From NCBI GenBank assembly GCA_016946835.1, contig JACVTC010000009.1:336001-400000 (forward strand): a stretch of 64,000 bases of DNA. The letters run 5' to 3'. The notes below the pieces were generated by a model that saw nothing but the letters and a program-made list of their open reading frames with translations, was not told where the DNA came from and made no database searches. This stretch comes from Neocallimastix lanati (nom. inval.) (taxonomy: Eukaryota; Neocallimastigomycota; Neocallimastigomycetes; Neocallimastigales; Neocallimastigaceae). Position 1 is the stretch's first letter. Each line of letters starts with the position of its first letter. Below are positions 32,801-45,229 of this stretch, one piece after another. The position numbers and the translations under genes are program-made.

Positions 32801-35010
32801 TATTCAATTTAATTTACTTATGACCTATTTTATATTTATTATATATTGTAATATATATATGAATCTTTTTAAAATATTACGTTAGGATCAAGGTTTTTCA
32901 GAATTAGTATCAACAATTCCAATCGAAGGAAAAACTTGGGCTATTGCAGAAGTTCCAAATACATTTACTGCTAAATTATTAGACAATAAAAATAGTGATG
33001 ATGTAGATTTAATATGTAATGAATTAGTTAGTCAACATTTTTTCCCAGTTAGACATTTCTTAGTTTTAACTAATTCTGGTGTTACAGTCTTAGCTCAACA
33101 ACGACCAATTGACTATCTTAACAGTTTATTGGAAAATTATAATGAAGATCCAAATTCTATTCGTTCTTTCTTTGATTTCTATACTCCAGAACAAGCTTGT
33201 GCAATGTGTTTAGCCATTACTTGTGGTCATCCTTATGCAACTAATTCTACACCAGGACTACCATCCTATTTAAGTATTCCACCGTCTATGCCAGTCATTG
33301 ATGCGGCTAAAAGATGCTTCTTTGAATTTGGTGGTTATCCAGCATTCACTGGCAGGCCATTTAGAAATGATGTTGTTAGTGATGTTGGTAGACCGTTAAC
33401 TATTCCAGAACCAGTATTCAGTGGTAAGCATAATGGTTTGGTACTCTATCTAACACGTTTATTACGTTCAATTTGGAAACACAATATTACCAAAAAGGTT
33501 AATAAAGGTAATAATAAGAAACAAGAAATTAGTTTCACTGATCAAGTTTTACTTTCAATTCAAAAGAATTTAAGTTCATTAAATCAATTTTTTGTTGAAA
33601 ACCCACAATTTTCATCATTACCACACCCAACGGATGAAATATTAAGAGCAGCATCATATCAAGAAAAGTTAGAAGCTGACGCTTTCCAAGCTGAAAAACA
33701 ATCTCTTTATGCTTTACATCAATTATTGGAAAATTGTATTCAAGCCATTTCTTTCTTATTATTATTATTCGATTATGATTTCTCTAATATTATTCAAAAC
33801 TTACCAGAACAGACTCAAAATGAATTATCTGAACTTACTTTTGAAAGTTTAGTTTGTACTCCAAAGGGACGTGCTATTGCCAGAAATATTGTAGCTGAAT
33901 TGATTAATAAGCAAATTGATGAGCATATCGGTATTGATGTATTAAGTGATTTATTGCAACAAAATTGTCCATTATTCTGTACTGCTGATGATGTTATCTT
34001 CTATCGTGCTGTAGAATATTTACAGAAAGCTAAGAATACTCAAAACCAAATTGAAAGGGAAAAACTTTTGAATGAATCCTTAAAATTCTTTATAAAGGTT
34101 GCAGCTCAAATTGATCAAGACAAACTTACTAGTATTGTTGAAAGCTTTAAATCTGTAAACTATTATCACGGTATTGTTGATCTTGCTTTAACTTGTGCTC
34201 GAGAATGGGATCCATCAGATCTTGCTAAGTCATGTTATGATGAAAATGTTCCAGAAAATGATTCTCGTATTGATATCTTAAAGAAGAGAAAATACTGCTA
34301 TGCCTTAGCTTTTAATGGTTTAGAAGCCGCCAATATTGCTGCTGCAAATGCATCAATTAATAAACAACCCGGATCTGCTGTTACTGAAGCTATTCTTCTT
34401 AGTCAATCTAAGGCTAAAGAAAAAATATTAAATTCACAAGATGTATTATTCCATTATCATATCTATCAATGGCTTATTGAACAAGGTTCTATTGATCAAT
34501 TATTAGAATTTAATACTCCATTCTTGGAAGACTTCTTAGTAAATAACCCAACACCAAATTTAGAAAAGGCTAATCTTTTATGGAGATATTACGTTAGAAA
34601 TAAGCAATTAATAAAGGCAGCTAAAATATTAGAACAATTAGCTGAAACTGATCAATTTGATATTGATTTACAACAAAGATTGGAATACTTATCTTTAGCG
34701 GTTACTCATGCTAAAGGTTATGCTAATAATAATAAAGACACTAGTATTTACTTATTAGATTTGGAAGAAAAACTTGAGGTAAACTACTACTACAACTACC
34801 ACTACTATTAATAATAAAAATGAAAAATTAAAAAAATTGAAAATAAAAAAAAAAAAAAAAAAGATAATAATGAAAAAATAAAAAAAGATAGAAAATAATA
34901 ATAATAATTAATAATAATAGAAATAGAAATAGAAATAGAAATAGAAATAGAAATAGAAATAGTAAAAGAAATAATAATAATGAAAAGATAAAAAAAAAAA
35001 AAAAATAGAA

Positions 35011-35062
<52 letters not shown>

Positions 35063-36163
35063 TACGAATTTTTAAAATAATTAATTATAATATTTATATT
35101 ATATAGGTTGCTCAAGTACAATCAGTTATTTTCAGAAAAATCCAAAGTATTCCAGAAGAAAATAAGGAATTAGTTGAACATTGGTTAAAGGAATTAAATA
35201 GCAAGTTAATGGATATTTCGCAGGTAACTCATTTTATTTTATTTTTTTTTTTTTATTTAATTTTATTATATTTTATTTAATTTAAATTTCTTTAAATTAT
35301 ATAAATATTTTTTTTGTATTAATTATTCAATTAAATATTAATTATATTAAAATTTATTATTATAGTTATATAACCAATATGCTCACCCACTAGGATTACA
35401 TGAAGAAGAGTTATTAATTTTCTATACCTCAGGATATAAGGATCCACAATTAATTGAATCTACATGGAATGCCATAATTAATAATAGTAAGTTTTAATTA
35501 TTAAATAATAAGATTTTTATATAATTTAAAATACATTCTAAAAAAAAAAAAGAAAAAAAGATAATATTCTTACTTTTATTTATTTATTTATTTGTTTATT
35601 TATTTTTATTTATTTATTTATTTTTATTTTTTTTTTTTATTTTAAAATAATAATAATTTAATAATTATAATAATAATAATATATACATATTTATATAGCC
35701 TATAAAGCTGATATTGAAGCTGATGTTCACCAAAAATTCGATATTATTTCCAATATTATAATTCGTCTTGGAAAGAAATTCTATCCAAATGAAGATGTTT
35801 TCCCATTATGTAATTATTTTATTTTTAAATTTATATAATATAGATTTTATAAATATTCGTTGAAATATCTTGTTTTTTTTTTTTTTTTTTTTTTTTTTTT
35901 GTTTAAAAAAAAAACAAAAATAAAAATGTTAATAAATTCTATTTATTATTATATATATATATGTGGATATGGATATTCAATTCATTTTATTAGATGTTTT
36001 ATGTCACATGTTAGAAAATTTAGAATACCAAGAAATGAAAGTAATAGAAAGAGGTTGGGTAATTAATATAATGCGTGAAATAGGTGTTTCTTTCCTAGCT
36101 TTATTTGAAGTATATAATGAAATATATGAAAAAAGAGTAAGTAGTAGTAAAATTATATATATA

Positions 36164-36226
<63 letters not shown>

Positions 36227-36866
36227 GAATATTAATAATAAATAAATAAATAAATAATATATATATATTTATATACTTTGTTAAAATGTTTAAATATTTT
36301 TTCATATTAATCATAATTATTATATATTGTAATTAATATATTTAGAATTCTCCATGGCATTCAGAAGTTGGTATAAACTATTTAATTGAAAATATTTGCA
36401 TATTAATTAAGGAATGGCTAAAGAATGAAAATAGAAAGTAAGTTAAAATACCTATTTATTTGATATATATATATATATATATATATTATTTCAGATATAA
36501 ATGAAGAGTTTTATGAATTTATATATACATTTTGTTAATTTATATATATATTTATTATTTATATATTATTTTATTATATTATATATATATATATATTTAC
36601 ATATTTTTATATATTAATTTATAAATTTATTATATATATCTTTATTTATTTAAATTTAATATTATATAATAATAATTATAAAAACAATTGTTAACTTTTT
36701 TTTACTTTTTTTTTTTTTTTGTTTTGTTTCATTATTAATTCTCTTCAGTGATATACCAATAAAGCTTGTTGATGAAGCTTTATCAAAATATATAATGCAA
36801 TGTTCAAATACAAATGTAAATGAAGAATTAAAAAATATTCAAAAATACATTAGAGATTTTTATTAA
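29808..36866 (+). CDS. Nuclear pore scaffold nucleoporin, Nup155/Nup157/Nup170 family (16 exons, about 1279 aa)
   Basis: Inner-ring scaffold of the nuclear pore. Exons: 29808-29919, 30163-30255, 30360-30456, 30923-30993, 31077-31309, 31433-31532, 31673-31746, 31885-32068, 32180-32460, 32886-34778, 35107-35223, 35366-35486, 35699-35809, 35994-36136, 36346-36437 and 36749-36866. Every junction is GT-AG and the phases fit throughout. The N-terminal beta-propeller (about 60-520) has the family signature [20 protein letters not shown] and later [15 protein letters not shown] helical solenoid follows, with [25 protein letters not shown] and [16 protein letters not shown]. The C-terminal region includes [20 protein letters not shown]. 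Length is slightly below the human (about 1390 aa) and yeast proteins. Introns are 69 to about 466 bp and carry most of the local repeats. The gene converges on the TRAF-type gene on the other strand. Confidence 0.95.
34918..34965. repeat. (AGAAAT)n hexamer array inside a nucleoporin intron
   Basis: About eight AGAAAT units lie in intron 10 (34779-35106), flanked by AAT repeats and A-runs. A similar AGAAAT type recurs near 62010-62060 and 62126-62155. Confidence 0.85.
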
Positions 36867-38264
36867 TTATTTAGTTTTTAAGTTTTAAAACAAAACCAAA
36901 ATAAGATAAAAAAAAAAAAATAAAAAAAAAAAAAATAAAAATTAAAAATTTAAAAATAAAATAAAAAAAAAAAAATTTTTTTTTTTTATTATTATTTTTT
37001 TTTATCTTATTTTTATTTTTTATTATTTTATTTTTTTTTTTTTTTTTATTTTTATTTTTTTATTTTATTTTATTTTAATTTTAATTTCATTCTTATTTTA
37101 TTATTATTTTTTTTTTTAATTATTATTCATAATTGTATTTTTCACACCTTTATATATAAATATATATTATTATTTAAAAATAAATAAATAAATAAAATTA
37201 AAAAAAAAAAAAAAAAAAAAAAATAAATTAAATAAATCATTTATAAATTATAAATTATTTAAATAATATTTAAAAAAAAAAAAAAAAAAAAAAAATTTTT
37301 TTTTATTAGTATATATTAAAAATGAAATTATTATTTTATTTTTATTAATTATTCAATTATTTATTTTTTTTATTTATTCAATTATTTATTTTTAAATATT
37401 TATTTATTTTATATATTTATTTATTTACTTATATTTATTTATTTAATATAAATTTATGTATTTATTTATTTTTAATGAATTATTTTTTTATTTTGTCCCC
37501 ATTCTCCTCTTTTCCTTCTTCTTTAACTATTACCATTACCATGATATATGTATGATTATTACCAAATAAAATAAAAAAAAAAATAAAAGGAAGACAAAAC
37601 TAACGACTACCCATGTTAAAAAAAAAAAATAAAAATAAAAAATAAAAAATAAAAATAAATTTTTATAAGGAAGAAAGAAGAAGAAAAAGAAAAAAGTTAT
37701 AAATTAAAAAAAAAAATATTATTATTATTATTAAATAGTAAAAAAAGAATTTTTTTTTTTAAATAAGATGAAATATAAGTTGGTTATAAAGTAAAAAATA
37801 TATATATATATATTATATAATAAATAAAGAAATAAAAAAAAATGAAAAAAAAAAATAGTTTTAATTAATAGATTAGAAATATGAAGAATTAATTATTAAA
37901 ATAATTTGATACAACTAATAATTTTTTTTATTTTTTTTTTTTGATATATATGTGCGTATGTATATATATATATATTTTTTTATTTTTTATTATTATTTTT
38001 TTTTTTTTATTCTTTTTTTTTTTTATTTTTTTTAATTTTTTTTTTTTTTTATTTATTTTATTATTTTTTTTTTATTTTTTTTTTTTTATTTTTTTTTTTA
38101 TTTTTTTTTCATTTTTTTATTATTTTATTTTTTTTATTTTATTTCTTTTTTTTTTTTTTTTATTTTATTTCTTTTTTTTTTTTTTTTATTTTATTTCTTT
38201 AACTTTTCTTTTCTTTCCTTCTCTCTCTCTCTATATATATATATATTTTTTCTATTATTTATTT
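36867..38264. other. Intergenic region between convergent genes
   Basis: Shared 3' region of the nucleoporin and TRAF-type genes. It contains long T- and A-runs, TTTA repeats and a pyrimidine-rich patch at 37494-37545 (CCCCATTCTCCTCTTTTCC). The 111-residue open frame at 37941-38276 is a poly-Phe/Ile translation of T-runs and is not a gene. Confidence 0.6.
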
Positions 38265-39896
38265 CTATATTTTTGAAAATCTTCTTTCCTTTCTAATCAT
38301 TTTTGAACTACCATCCGTATCGGAATGACTTCTCTGTCGTGATCTAGGATTAAAATTAAAATTATAGAAATCACTGGTTTTCACTAGGGCATCCTTTGTA
38401 TTAGAATTATTAGGATGATTAGAGGTTGTTTTGGTATTATTATTGGATGCATTGTAGCTACTGGAGACCGATTGAATAAGTTTAGAACTATTATAGGTAG
38501 GTGGCGGTATAAAAGTTTTTTTTGATTTTTCATCATGACTTGACGTTATCTGATTAGTATGATTACTACTATTTCCTACTCCTACCCCACCAACGCCAAC
38601 ACCAACGCCAACACCTACTCCAACACCTACTCCAACACCATTATTATTTTCTTTTATAAATTTCATAAAGGAAAGGAATTGAAATTGAATGGATTGAAAA
38701 GAATTCCTTAAGGATTCTAATTCTTCTTCCATCCTTACTTTTTCTTCCATGGCCGTTCTCATATACCTCATCTCTAGTTCATTTAAATTCAAATAGGTAC
38801 TTTGCATATCATATTTTAACCCAATGACATCATTTTTTAGTTCCATCATACTTTCATGAATAGCTTGCTGTTGTGATGCCACTTCTGAGCTTTTATATTT
38901 ATCTAATTCTGCTTTTAGAAGACTAATTTCATCCGTCAATTGGTATACTTTTTTCTTTAATTCAGAATTTTCAGTTTCTAATTGTTTTTGATTTTTTAGA
39001 TAAATATTTTCGAAAAAACCTTTAAATTGATGATACAAGCATTCCTTTTCATGTTCTCTTAAATTTTCTAATTTATCCTCCCATGGACATCCATAATCTT
39101 TATATTTACAAGAAATAATGACTTCTCCTTTTTCGGATGGACTTGCCGCAGCAAATTCTTTACAATTCGATATATGATCCTTTTATCATACATAATAGAG
39201 GTTATATTATATTATATGATATTTAAAACGAAAATAATATATATATATATATATTTGTTATATAATAATAATATGAAAAAGAAGATGAAGGAAGACAGTA
39301 ATTTAATATTAAATTTTTAATTTAATGAATATTTAAATATTTTTTTTTTGAAATTTAAATTAGTATTTTTGAATTAATGTTTTATAGATTTTATTGTATT
39401 AAAAAGAAATAAATATAAATTAAATTAAAATAATAAAAATTATAATTATAATTTAAACATTAAATCTAATAAACTTAATAAAAGAGACATTTTACCATTT
39501 TATCTTTTTGTAAGTAATTTTTATGACAAAATTCACATTCTATTTCTTTGTAGTCACAGGCATCCATATGATCCTTTAAATCTTTTTTTAATACTATTTT
39601 AGAACAATCATTATGTAAACATTCAACGAGTTCATATTCACATTCTGGATAGTGTTGGTATAAAAATTGACGTTGACATCGAGCAGGACAACCGTTAATT
39701 TTATTTGGACAACAAATTTCTAATTCATTCAGTATATTATGAATGAGTCTATCCACTTTATTAAATTCATTTTCTTTTAGTTCTTTTCTATCACAAGGAC
39801 ATTTATCTGAAACTTTTAGTGATTCCAGTATACATTCTTTACAAAATGTATGACTTTATGATTCATATTTTTTTTTTATTATTCAATATATATATA

Positions 39897-39943
<47 letters not shown>

Positions 39944-40283
39944 ATATTTAAATGTATATGTAAATATAAATAATATATAAATATATATTTATATATAAAA
40001 AATAATAATAAAATAATAATATCAATATAAATTATATATATTAATATAGATTTTGAAATTCGAGTTTTTTTTATTATTATTATAATAATTATTAAAAGAT
40101 GATAACGATGATGACATATATATATTTTAAATAAAATAATAATAATAATAGCAATAATAATCAATTATGATTTAAAAATAAGTATAATGAACTATAATAT
40201 ATACCCGCAAGGTGTAACGACTGGATTTAATAAAGGTAAACGACATATTGGACATAATAGATTAGCATTAACCGGTTTTACTG

Positions 40284-40314
<31 letters not shown>

Positions 40315-40731
40315 TTTTTTTATTTTATTTTTTTTTTTATTATTCATTGATAAATTGATTATATATAAAATTAAAATTATAATAATAATAATAATAATAA
40401 ATCAATTGTCAAAGTAAAGATTACATTTTTGAATTATGTTTTTATTGTATTTTATTAATTTTTTTTTTATTAAATTTAAAATTTTTAATTATTATTATTA
40501 TTGAAATTATTGTTGTAGTTATATTTGTTATATGCATAAAAAATATATATATTATATAACAATTTATAAAAATAAAAATGAATAATGTGTGACATTTTAA
40601 TATAAAAAATTAGATATAAAATTACTTTTATAATTAAATTTTTTTTAAACTTATATATATATATATACTGTACCATATTCAAAATTTAAAGATTTCAGTA
40701 AGATGTTATTATTTAATTCATGTTCATCCAT
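38265..40731 (-). CDS. RING and TRAF-type zinc-finger, coiled-coil protein (four exons, 468 aa)
   Basis: Probably an E3 ubiquitin ligase or signalling adaptor; this is inference from the domains. Minus-strand exons: 40674-40731, 40205-40280, 39496-39853 and 38265-39179, in phase at GT-AG junctions. A RING finger lies at about 29-68 (CPICRLPLLNPVVTPCGHTF, then CKEC and CPCD). It is split by an intron inside the CGH codon set (Gly codon). TRAF-type zinc fingers span about 100-215, with repeated Cys/His sets (CCPNKINGCPARCQRQFLYQH, ECEFCHK, CKYKDYGCPWEDKL...HEKEC). A coiled coil runs from about 235 to 330. The tail has a Gly-Val dipeptide run encoded at 38580-38632, then Ser/Asn-rich sequence. 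I see no MATH/TRAF-C domain after the coiled coil, unlike animal TRAFs. The first intron holds a low-complexity open frame that is not real. Confidence 0.88.
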
Positions 40732-41224
40732 TTTATTAATATTATTTATTATTATTATTATTATTATTACAACTAGTTCATTTATTTGAATTATTATGTT
40801 TTTTAATAACTTTTTTTTTTTTTTTTATAAAGCTTTTGAACTTGTTTACAGAAAAGAATAGTATTAAATTAAAAAGTCGATGATAATGAAATTTAATTTT
40901 ATAAATAATTTTACAATAATAATTTATATAAATATTTTTCTAAATGTATTTTATTATTAAATTTATTAATATTAATATCTATATATTCTATTATTTCTTT
41001 GAATTTAATAGCAATTATTATAATTACTATTTTTATTTTATTGTTGGTCTGTTTGATTATTTATTTATTATTAAAATACAAATTTAAATAAAGTATGAAA
41101 TTAGATTTCTATATTAACCATAAATACAAAATTTATTCTTTATAATTTACTCATATAAGGGTATGCTAAATAAATTAAATAAATTTAAATAATTTAATTT
41201 AAAAAAAGAAATTAAATAATTTTT

Positions 41225-41273
<49 letters not shown>

Positions 41274-41317
41274 TATTTTAATTTTTATTTTTATTTTTAC
41301 ATAGGTTTATTTTTGTT

Positions 41318-41349
<32 letters not shown>

Positions 41350-41374
41350 TTTTAACTTTAATAAAAAATAAAAA

Positions 41375-41406
<32 letters not shown>

Positions 41407-41553
41407 TTTAAAAAGATAAATTTTTGGTTAATTTTTAATTTGATGATTTACATATAAAATAAAATGAAGACCCTATATTTTTTATAAAATTTTTTTATTT
41501 TAATTTTTATTATTTTTTTTTAATAATAATAATTTTTTATTTTTATTTTTGTA

Positions 41554-41650
<97 letters not shown>

Positions 41651-41935
41651 AAAATTGGTATAAATTTTTTTTTTTTTATTATTTAAATATATATTTTATT
41701 CTGTATTTTAAATAGTTTGCTTTTTATTCTTATGATTTCTTTTTCTAGCATGATTAATTATATAAATAATTTTTATATATTATTTCAATATTTCATTATG
41801 TTTTTAATGTGAGGTGAAAAAAAAAAAAAAAAAAAAAAAATTAAATTCTTTTCTTTAAAAAAAAGAATTAAATAATAATTATTTATTATTATAATTATTA
41901 TTAAATTTTATTATTATTATTATTATTGTTGTTGT
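40732..41935. other. Intergenic AT-rich region upstream of the TRAF-type gene
   Basis: Promoter side of the minus-strand TRAF-type gene. It contains a T-run of about 43 at 41228-41270, an AAT/ATT array at 41554-41647 that is an inverted pair (AAT then ATT), and a 22-base A-run at about 41819-41840. No gene is seen. The copia remnant begins at its right edge. Confidence 0.55.
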
Positions 41936-42095
41936 TGTTAAGAATCAGGAATTTATGGTTTATAATTAGGTCAATCAATCTTACTATGAAATAAAGAGTT
42001 AACTCAATTATTCTAAATTAAATTTTTTATATATTATTACTTTGTGGCTTGAGCATTATATATTTTAATATTTTTCAATAAATTTCATATTTTAA
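41936..42095 (-). repeat. LTR-like repeat (3' LTR in element orientation)
   Basis: On the plus strand it begins TGTTAAGAATCAGGAATTT and ends near TTTTAAC. It is similar along its length to 43664-43824 and to 63180-63361. The plus-strand sequence just inside it (TTAAACCTAGTTATTCTAT) is also shared with the copy at 63180. Confidence 0.65.
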
Positions 42096-42339
42096 CGCTC
42101 CCCCCCCCTTAAACCTAGTTATTCTATTATGAATAAATTGGTTTATTGGTGAAGTTATAAATATATAATTATCCTATTTTATAATATTAACTTGATATTA
42201 TTAGCTATTTTTATTCTCAATTAACCTTTAATTATACATGAATAAAGAAATTTTTTTATATTTTATTAATTACTTAAATTCGATTTAAATTTTGTTAAAA
42301 TGATTTCTTAACTTAAATATATTTGTTAATCTAATAATT

Positions 42340-42480
42340 TCCCCTCTTTAATCAAAATATTTAATGTTATTTCACCATTTATATTAGATGTATCTAAAAC
42401 ATCTCTTATAATATATGATTTATATATCATCATTTATTTGATGGAAAACCTTTCACTTGAAGGGTGATATTATTCCATTT
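42340..42480 (-). pseudogene. Fossil copia RNase H C-terminal segment
   Basis: The minus-strand reading gives ERFSIK, a stop, then MMIYKSYIIRDVLDTSNI and NGEITLNILIKEGKLLD. This parallels the copia RNase H pattern NExFHxRxKHIDIxYHxIRD, then NGEIxLxYIxTExxLAD. One in-frame stop and loss of the HID residues show decay. The same segment occurs at 63612-63720 with different substitutions. Confidence 0.65.
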
Positions 42481-43556
42481 CAACTTGTGTGAATACCTCT
42501 TATATATTACGTTTTACATCACTTTCAATTATAATCCATGTTGAAAATTAGCGTTAACTCTTATATATTTTTTGTTTTGTAGTTTTAGCGATAGCTATTA
42601 AAATAAATTGTATATTATATATCAATATACTTGATAAATCTTGTAAACATATTAATAAATATAATAAATTGTTATATATTTGAATTTTCTCATCATTAAA
42701 ATATTAAAATGATAAAAGTTTAATGATTATATCTTTAAAATACTTTTCAATCCATAAGTATAGTTTATAGATGGGATGGATATGCATCATCTATTTGTCT
42801 ATAACTTATGGTTATATTTATTATTTTATGAGACCTTTCATCACTAAGGTTTGTATTATGATTATATTAAATTAGTTATTATCTAAACCCATTTCACACT
42901 AGGTTTAATAATATAATTATTGTTAGAATGCATCTATTTCATCCTAGGAATTGTCATTCTATTATATTTCCCTTGAATATTTGGGATATTATATTTTAAA
43001 TTATTTTATATGAGATCTCTGATATAGAGTCTCCTCCCTTATTGTAGTTTATATATATATATATATTAGGGTTTGATAGGCAAAAATACCATTAAAATAA
43101 CTATACTTTAAATAATATATTTTGTGATTTAAAGACAATCATGATTTAATCTATGATAGTTTAAATCTTTGTAATATATATTATTAAATTGATTTTTTTA
43201 TATTCATGGGGTGGAAATAGTTTATCACATAGTAGATTCCTTTAGGTATAGATATATTTCATTACTAATAGCCTAGAGTTTTATTTGATAAAATATCAAA
43301 TGATAATTTCAATTAAATAATCACTGGTATGAAGATATATAATTTGCTCTTATATATAGTTTAAGTGTATTATTCCCTATTAAATTAATAAATTTATATT
43401 TTTATAATATTTTTTTTATTGTAATAACTGCCTTTTTATCAACTATTTTATTTTTTTCCGAGTTTCTTCAATTTTGCAATCCTGACCATTTTGATCAGTT
43501 TTATTAGTCTTCCTTAAATTGACACAATGAGTAGCTTTTATCCTTATTTAAAATTC

Positions 43557-43592
<36 letters not shown>

Positions 43593-43663
43593 ACATAATA
43601 TTGTCTCTGATAAACAATTATTTAGTAATGAATTTTTTAAGAGCTAGATGAGACTCTTAATCT

Positions 43664-43824
43664 TTTAAGAGCCAGGAACTTATGGCTTATGATTATGTCA
43701 ATTTTATTAATATAATTTACCATATAAGCATTTTATTATTCCAAATTAAATGCTTTTATACCATTATTTTGTGGCTTGTACATTAATTAGATTGCAATAG
43801 TATATTTCATATATATATTCAAAC
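43664..43824 (-). repeat. LTR-like repeat (5' LTR in element orientation)
   Basis: The plus strand begins TTTTAAGAGCCAGGAACTTA and ends near ATATATTCAAAC. Its edges are less clean than those of the other copies; a second TTTTTAAGAGCTAG lies 29 bases to the left (43635). No clear target-site duplication was found around the element. Confidence 0.55.
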
Positions 43825-44035
43825 TTATTATTTATTATTATAAATTATAATATATAAATTATTATAAATATTATAAATTATTATAATGATACATATATAT
43901 ATATATATATTTTTTTTTTTTTTCTTTATTTTTTTTATTATAATTCAACTTCAACTTCTATCCAATGTCCAATAAAATGAATGTATTTCTTTATGGTTAA
44001 AAAATAAGAAAAAAATAAAATATAAAGTTTATATC

Positions 44036-44070
<35 letters not shown>

Positions 44071-45229
44071 ATAACTATGTAAATATATGCTAAAAACCAT
44101 ATGATTTTAAATATTCAAAAAAACTGAAAATATTGAATGAAACCAAATGAACGTTTAAATGAGACGAAGCGAAAGTAGGGGAGTGAGAGATCGAGCATGT
44201 AACGTAGTGAAGCTGCGTAGAGGCTCGAGATCACCCGAGAGTGAGCGTAGTCGAATTAGTGAATGAAGTTGAATGAAAATATTGATATTAATAATTAAAA
44301 AACTATATAAAATATTGATATTGATATTAATAATAAAAATAACTATATAAAATATTGATATTCTACAAATATAATTATTTATTATTCAAAATAAATAATA
44401 CATAATTTTATAATATAACAGTAATATGGAGATATGAAGTATATATGAAAATATGAAAATATTTTTTATTGCTTAATATTTTAAATTTTTATATTTATTC
44501 TGAATAAAAAATTAGTGTTAATTATTCAATTTTTTTTTAATTAGAAAAATAAAATATTCATTTATTTATTTATTACTTATTAATTATTATTTATTTATTT
44601 ATTACTTATTAATTATTATTTATTATTATTCAATTATTTATTATTTATTATTTATTATTTATTTATTTATTATTTATTATTCAATTATTTAAAAAATATT
44701 TTATAATAAATTATTTAAAGACTTTATTATTTATTTAATTATTTATTCATTGGTTAAAAAAAATTATAAAATGTGGCAATTAATTAAAAAAACTTTGCGA
44801 ATTGCACAATTGCGAAATGATACACATTCATCCAAACAATATAGATTAACTATTTTTTTTTTTACTGTTATTGATATTATTTATTAAAATATTGAAATAA
44901 TAAATAATATCATGATAATCATTAGCATAAAAAAAAAATATTTAAATTATATAAGTATTTGCTTGTTTGATAATCAACCATAATCCTTTATATTTTATAA
45001 TCTATTTACATTATATATATTTATATGAATTATGTTGTACTAATGATATATAAATAATTGAATAATAAATAGTTGAGTAATAAATAATTAAATAATTGAA
45101 TAATAAATAATTGAATAATAATATTAATATTACAAATAAAAAAAAAATTTTTTTTTTAAAAAGGAGGTGAGGGGAAAGTTTGTGTTTAAAAAAAAAAAAA
45201 ATTTTTTTTATAAATTTTATAAAATTATT
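43825..45229. other. Intergenic region around the GC-rich island
   Basis: Apart from the island, this is AT repeats: an A-run at 44038-44068, ATATTGATATT repeats at 44278-44360 and TTATTTATT repeats at 44555-44690. At 44771-44830 there is ATGTGGCAATTAATT followed by TTGCGAATTGCACAATTGCG, a patch unlike its surroundings. No gene is seen. Confidence 0.5.
44155..44275. other. GC-rich structured island in AT-rich DNA
   Basis: A stretch of about 100 bases with near-balanced composition lies inside DNA that is otherwise almost only A and T. Purines are in excess on the plus strand, and AGTGAG/GTAG/CGAA motifs recur. It can fold as a nested hairpin: TCGAGC (44191-44196) pairs with GCTCGA (44223-44228), and inside it ACGTAG (44202-44207) pairs with CTGCGT (44213-44218, one G-U) around a five-base loop. 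No frame stays open through it. It could be a small structured RNA, a fragment of a foreign or mobile sequence, or a degenerate repeat. I do not recognise a family. Confidence 0.5.

Larger units (their letters stand above)
41936..43824 (-). mobile_element. Degenerate Ty1/copia LTR retrotransposon remnant
   Basis: Two diverged direct repeats (41936-42095 and 43664-43824) look like LTRs. They share TTAAGA..CAGGAA, TTATGG.TTAT.ATTA.GTC and TTTGTGGCTTG. On the minus strand the repeat at 41936-42095 is preceded by a purine tract (complement of 42097-42110) as expected for a polypurine tract, so the element reads right to left. The roughly 1.57-kb interior has no open frame but keeps a recognisable RNase H end (listed) and, more weakly, pieces resembling the reverse transcriptase KWV (about 42900) and YGLK (about 42765) motifs in the right order. 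It is too short for an intact element (usually about 5 kb), so it is both deleted and decayed. Confidence 0.65.

Noticed and set aside
37941-38276. 111-residue open frame between convergent genes
   Set aside because: It consists of Phe, Ile, Leu and Tyr from T-runs, with no start context or homology.
39883-40164. 93-residue minus-strand open frame
   Set aside because: It lies in intron 2 of the TRAF-type gene and is made of A-run and AT repeat translation.
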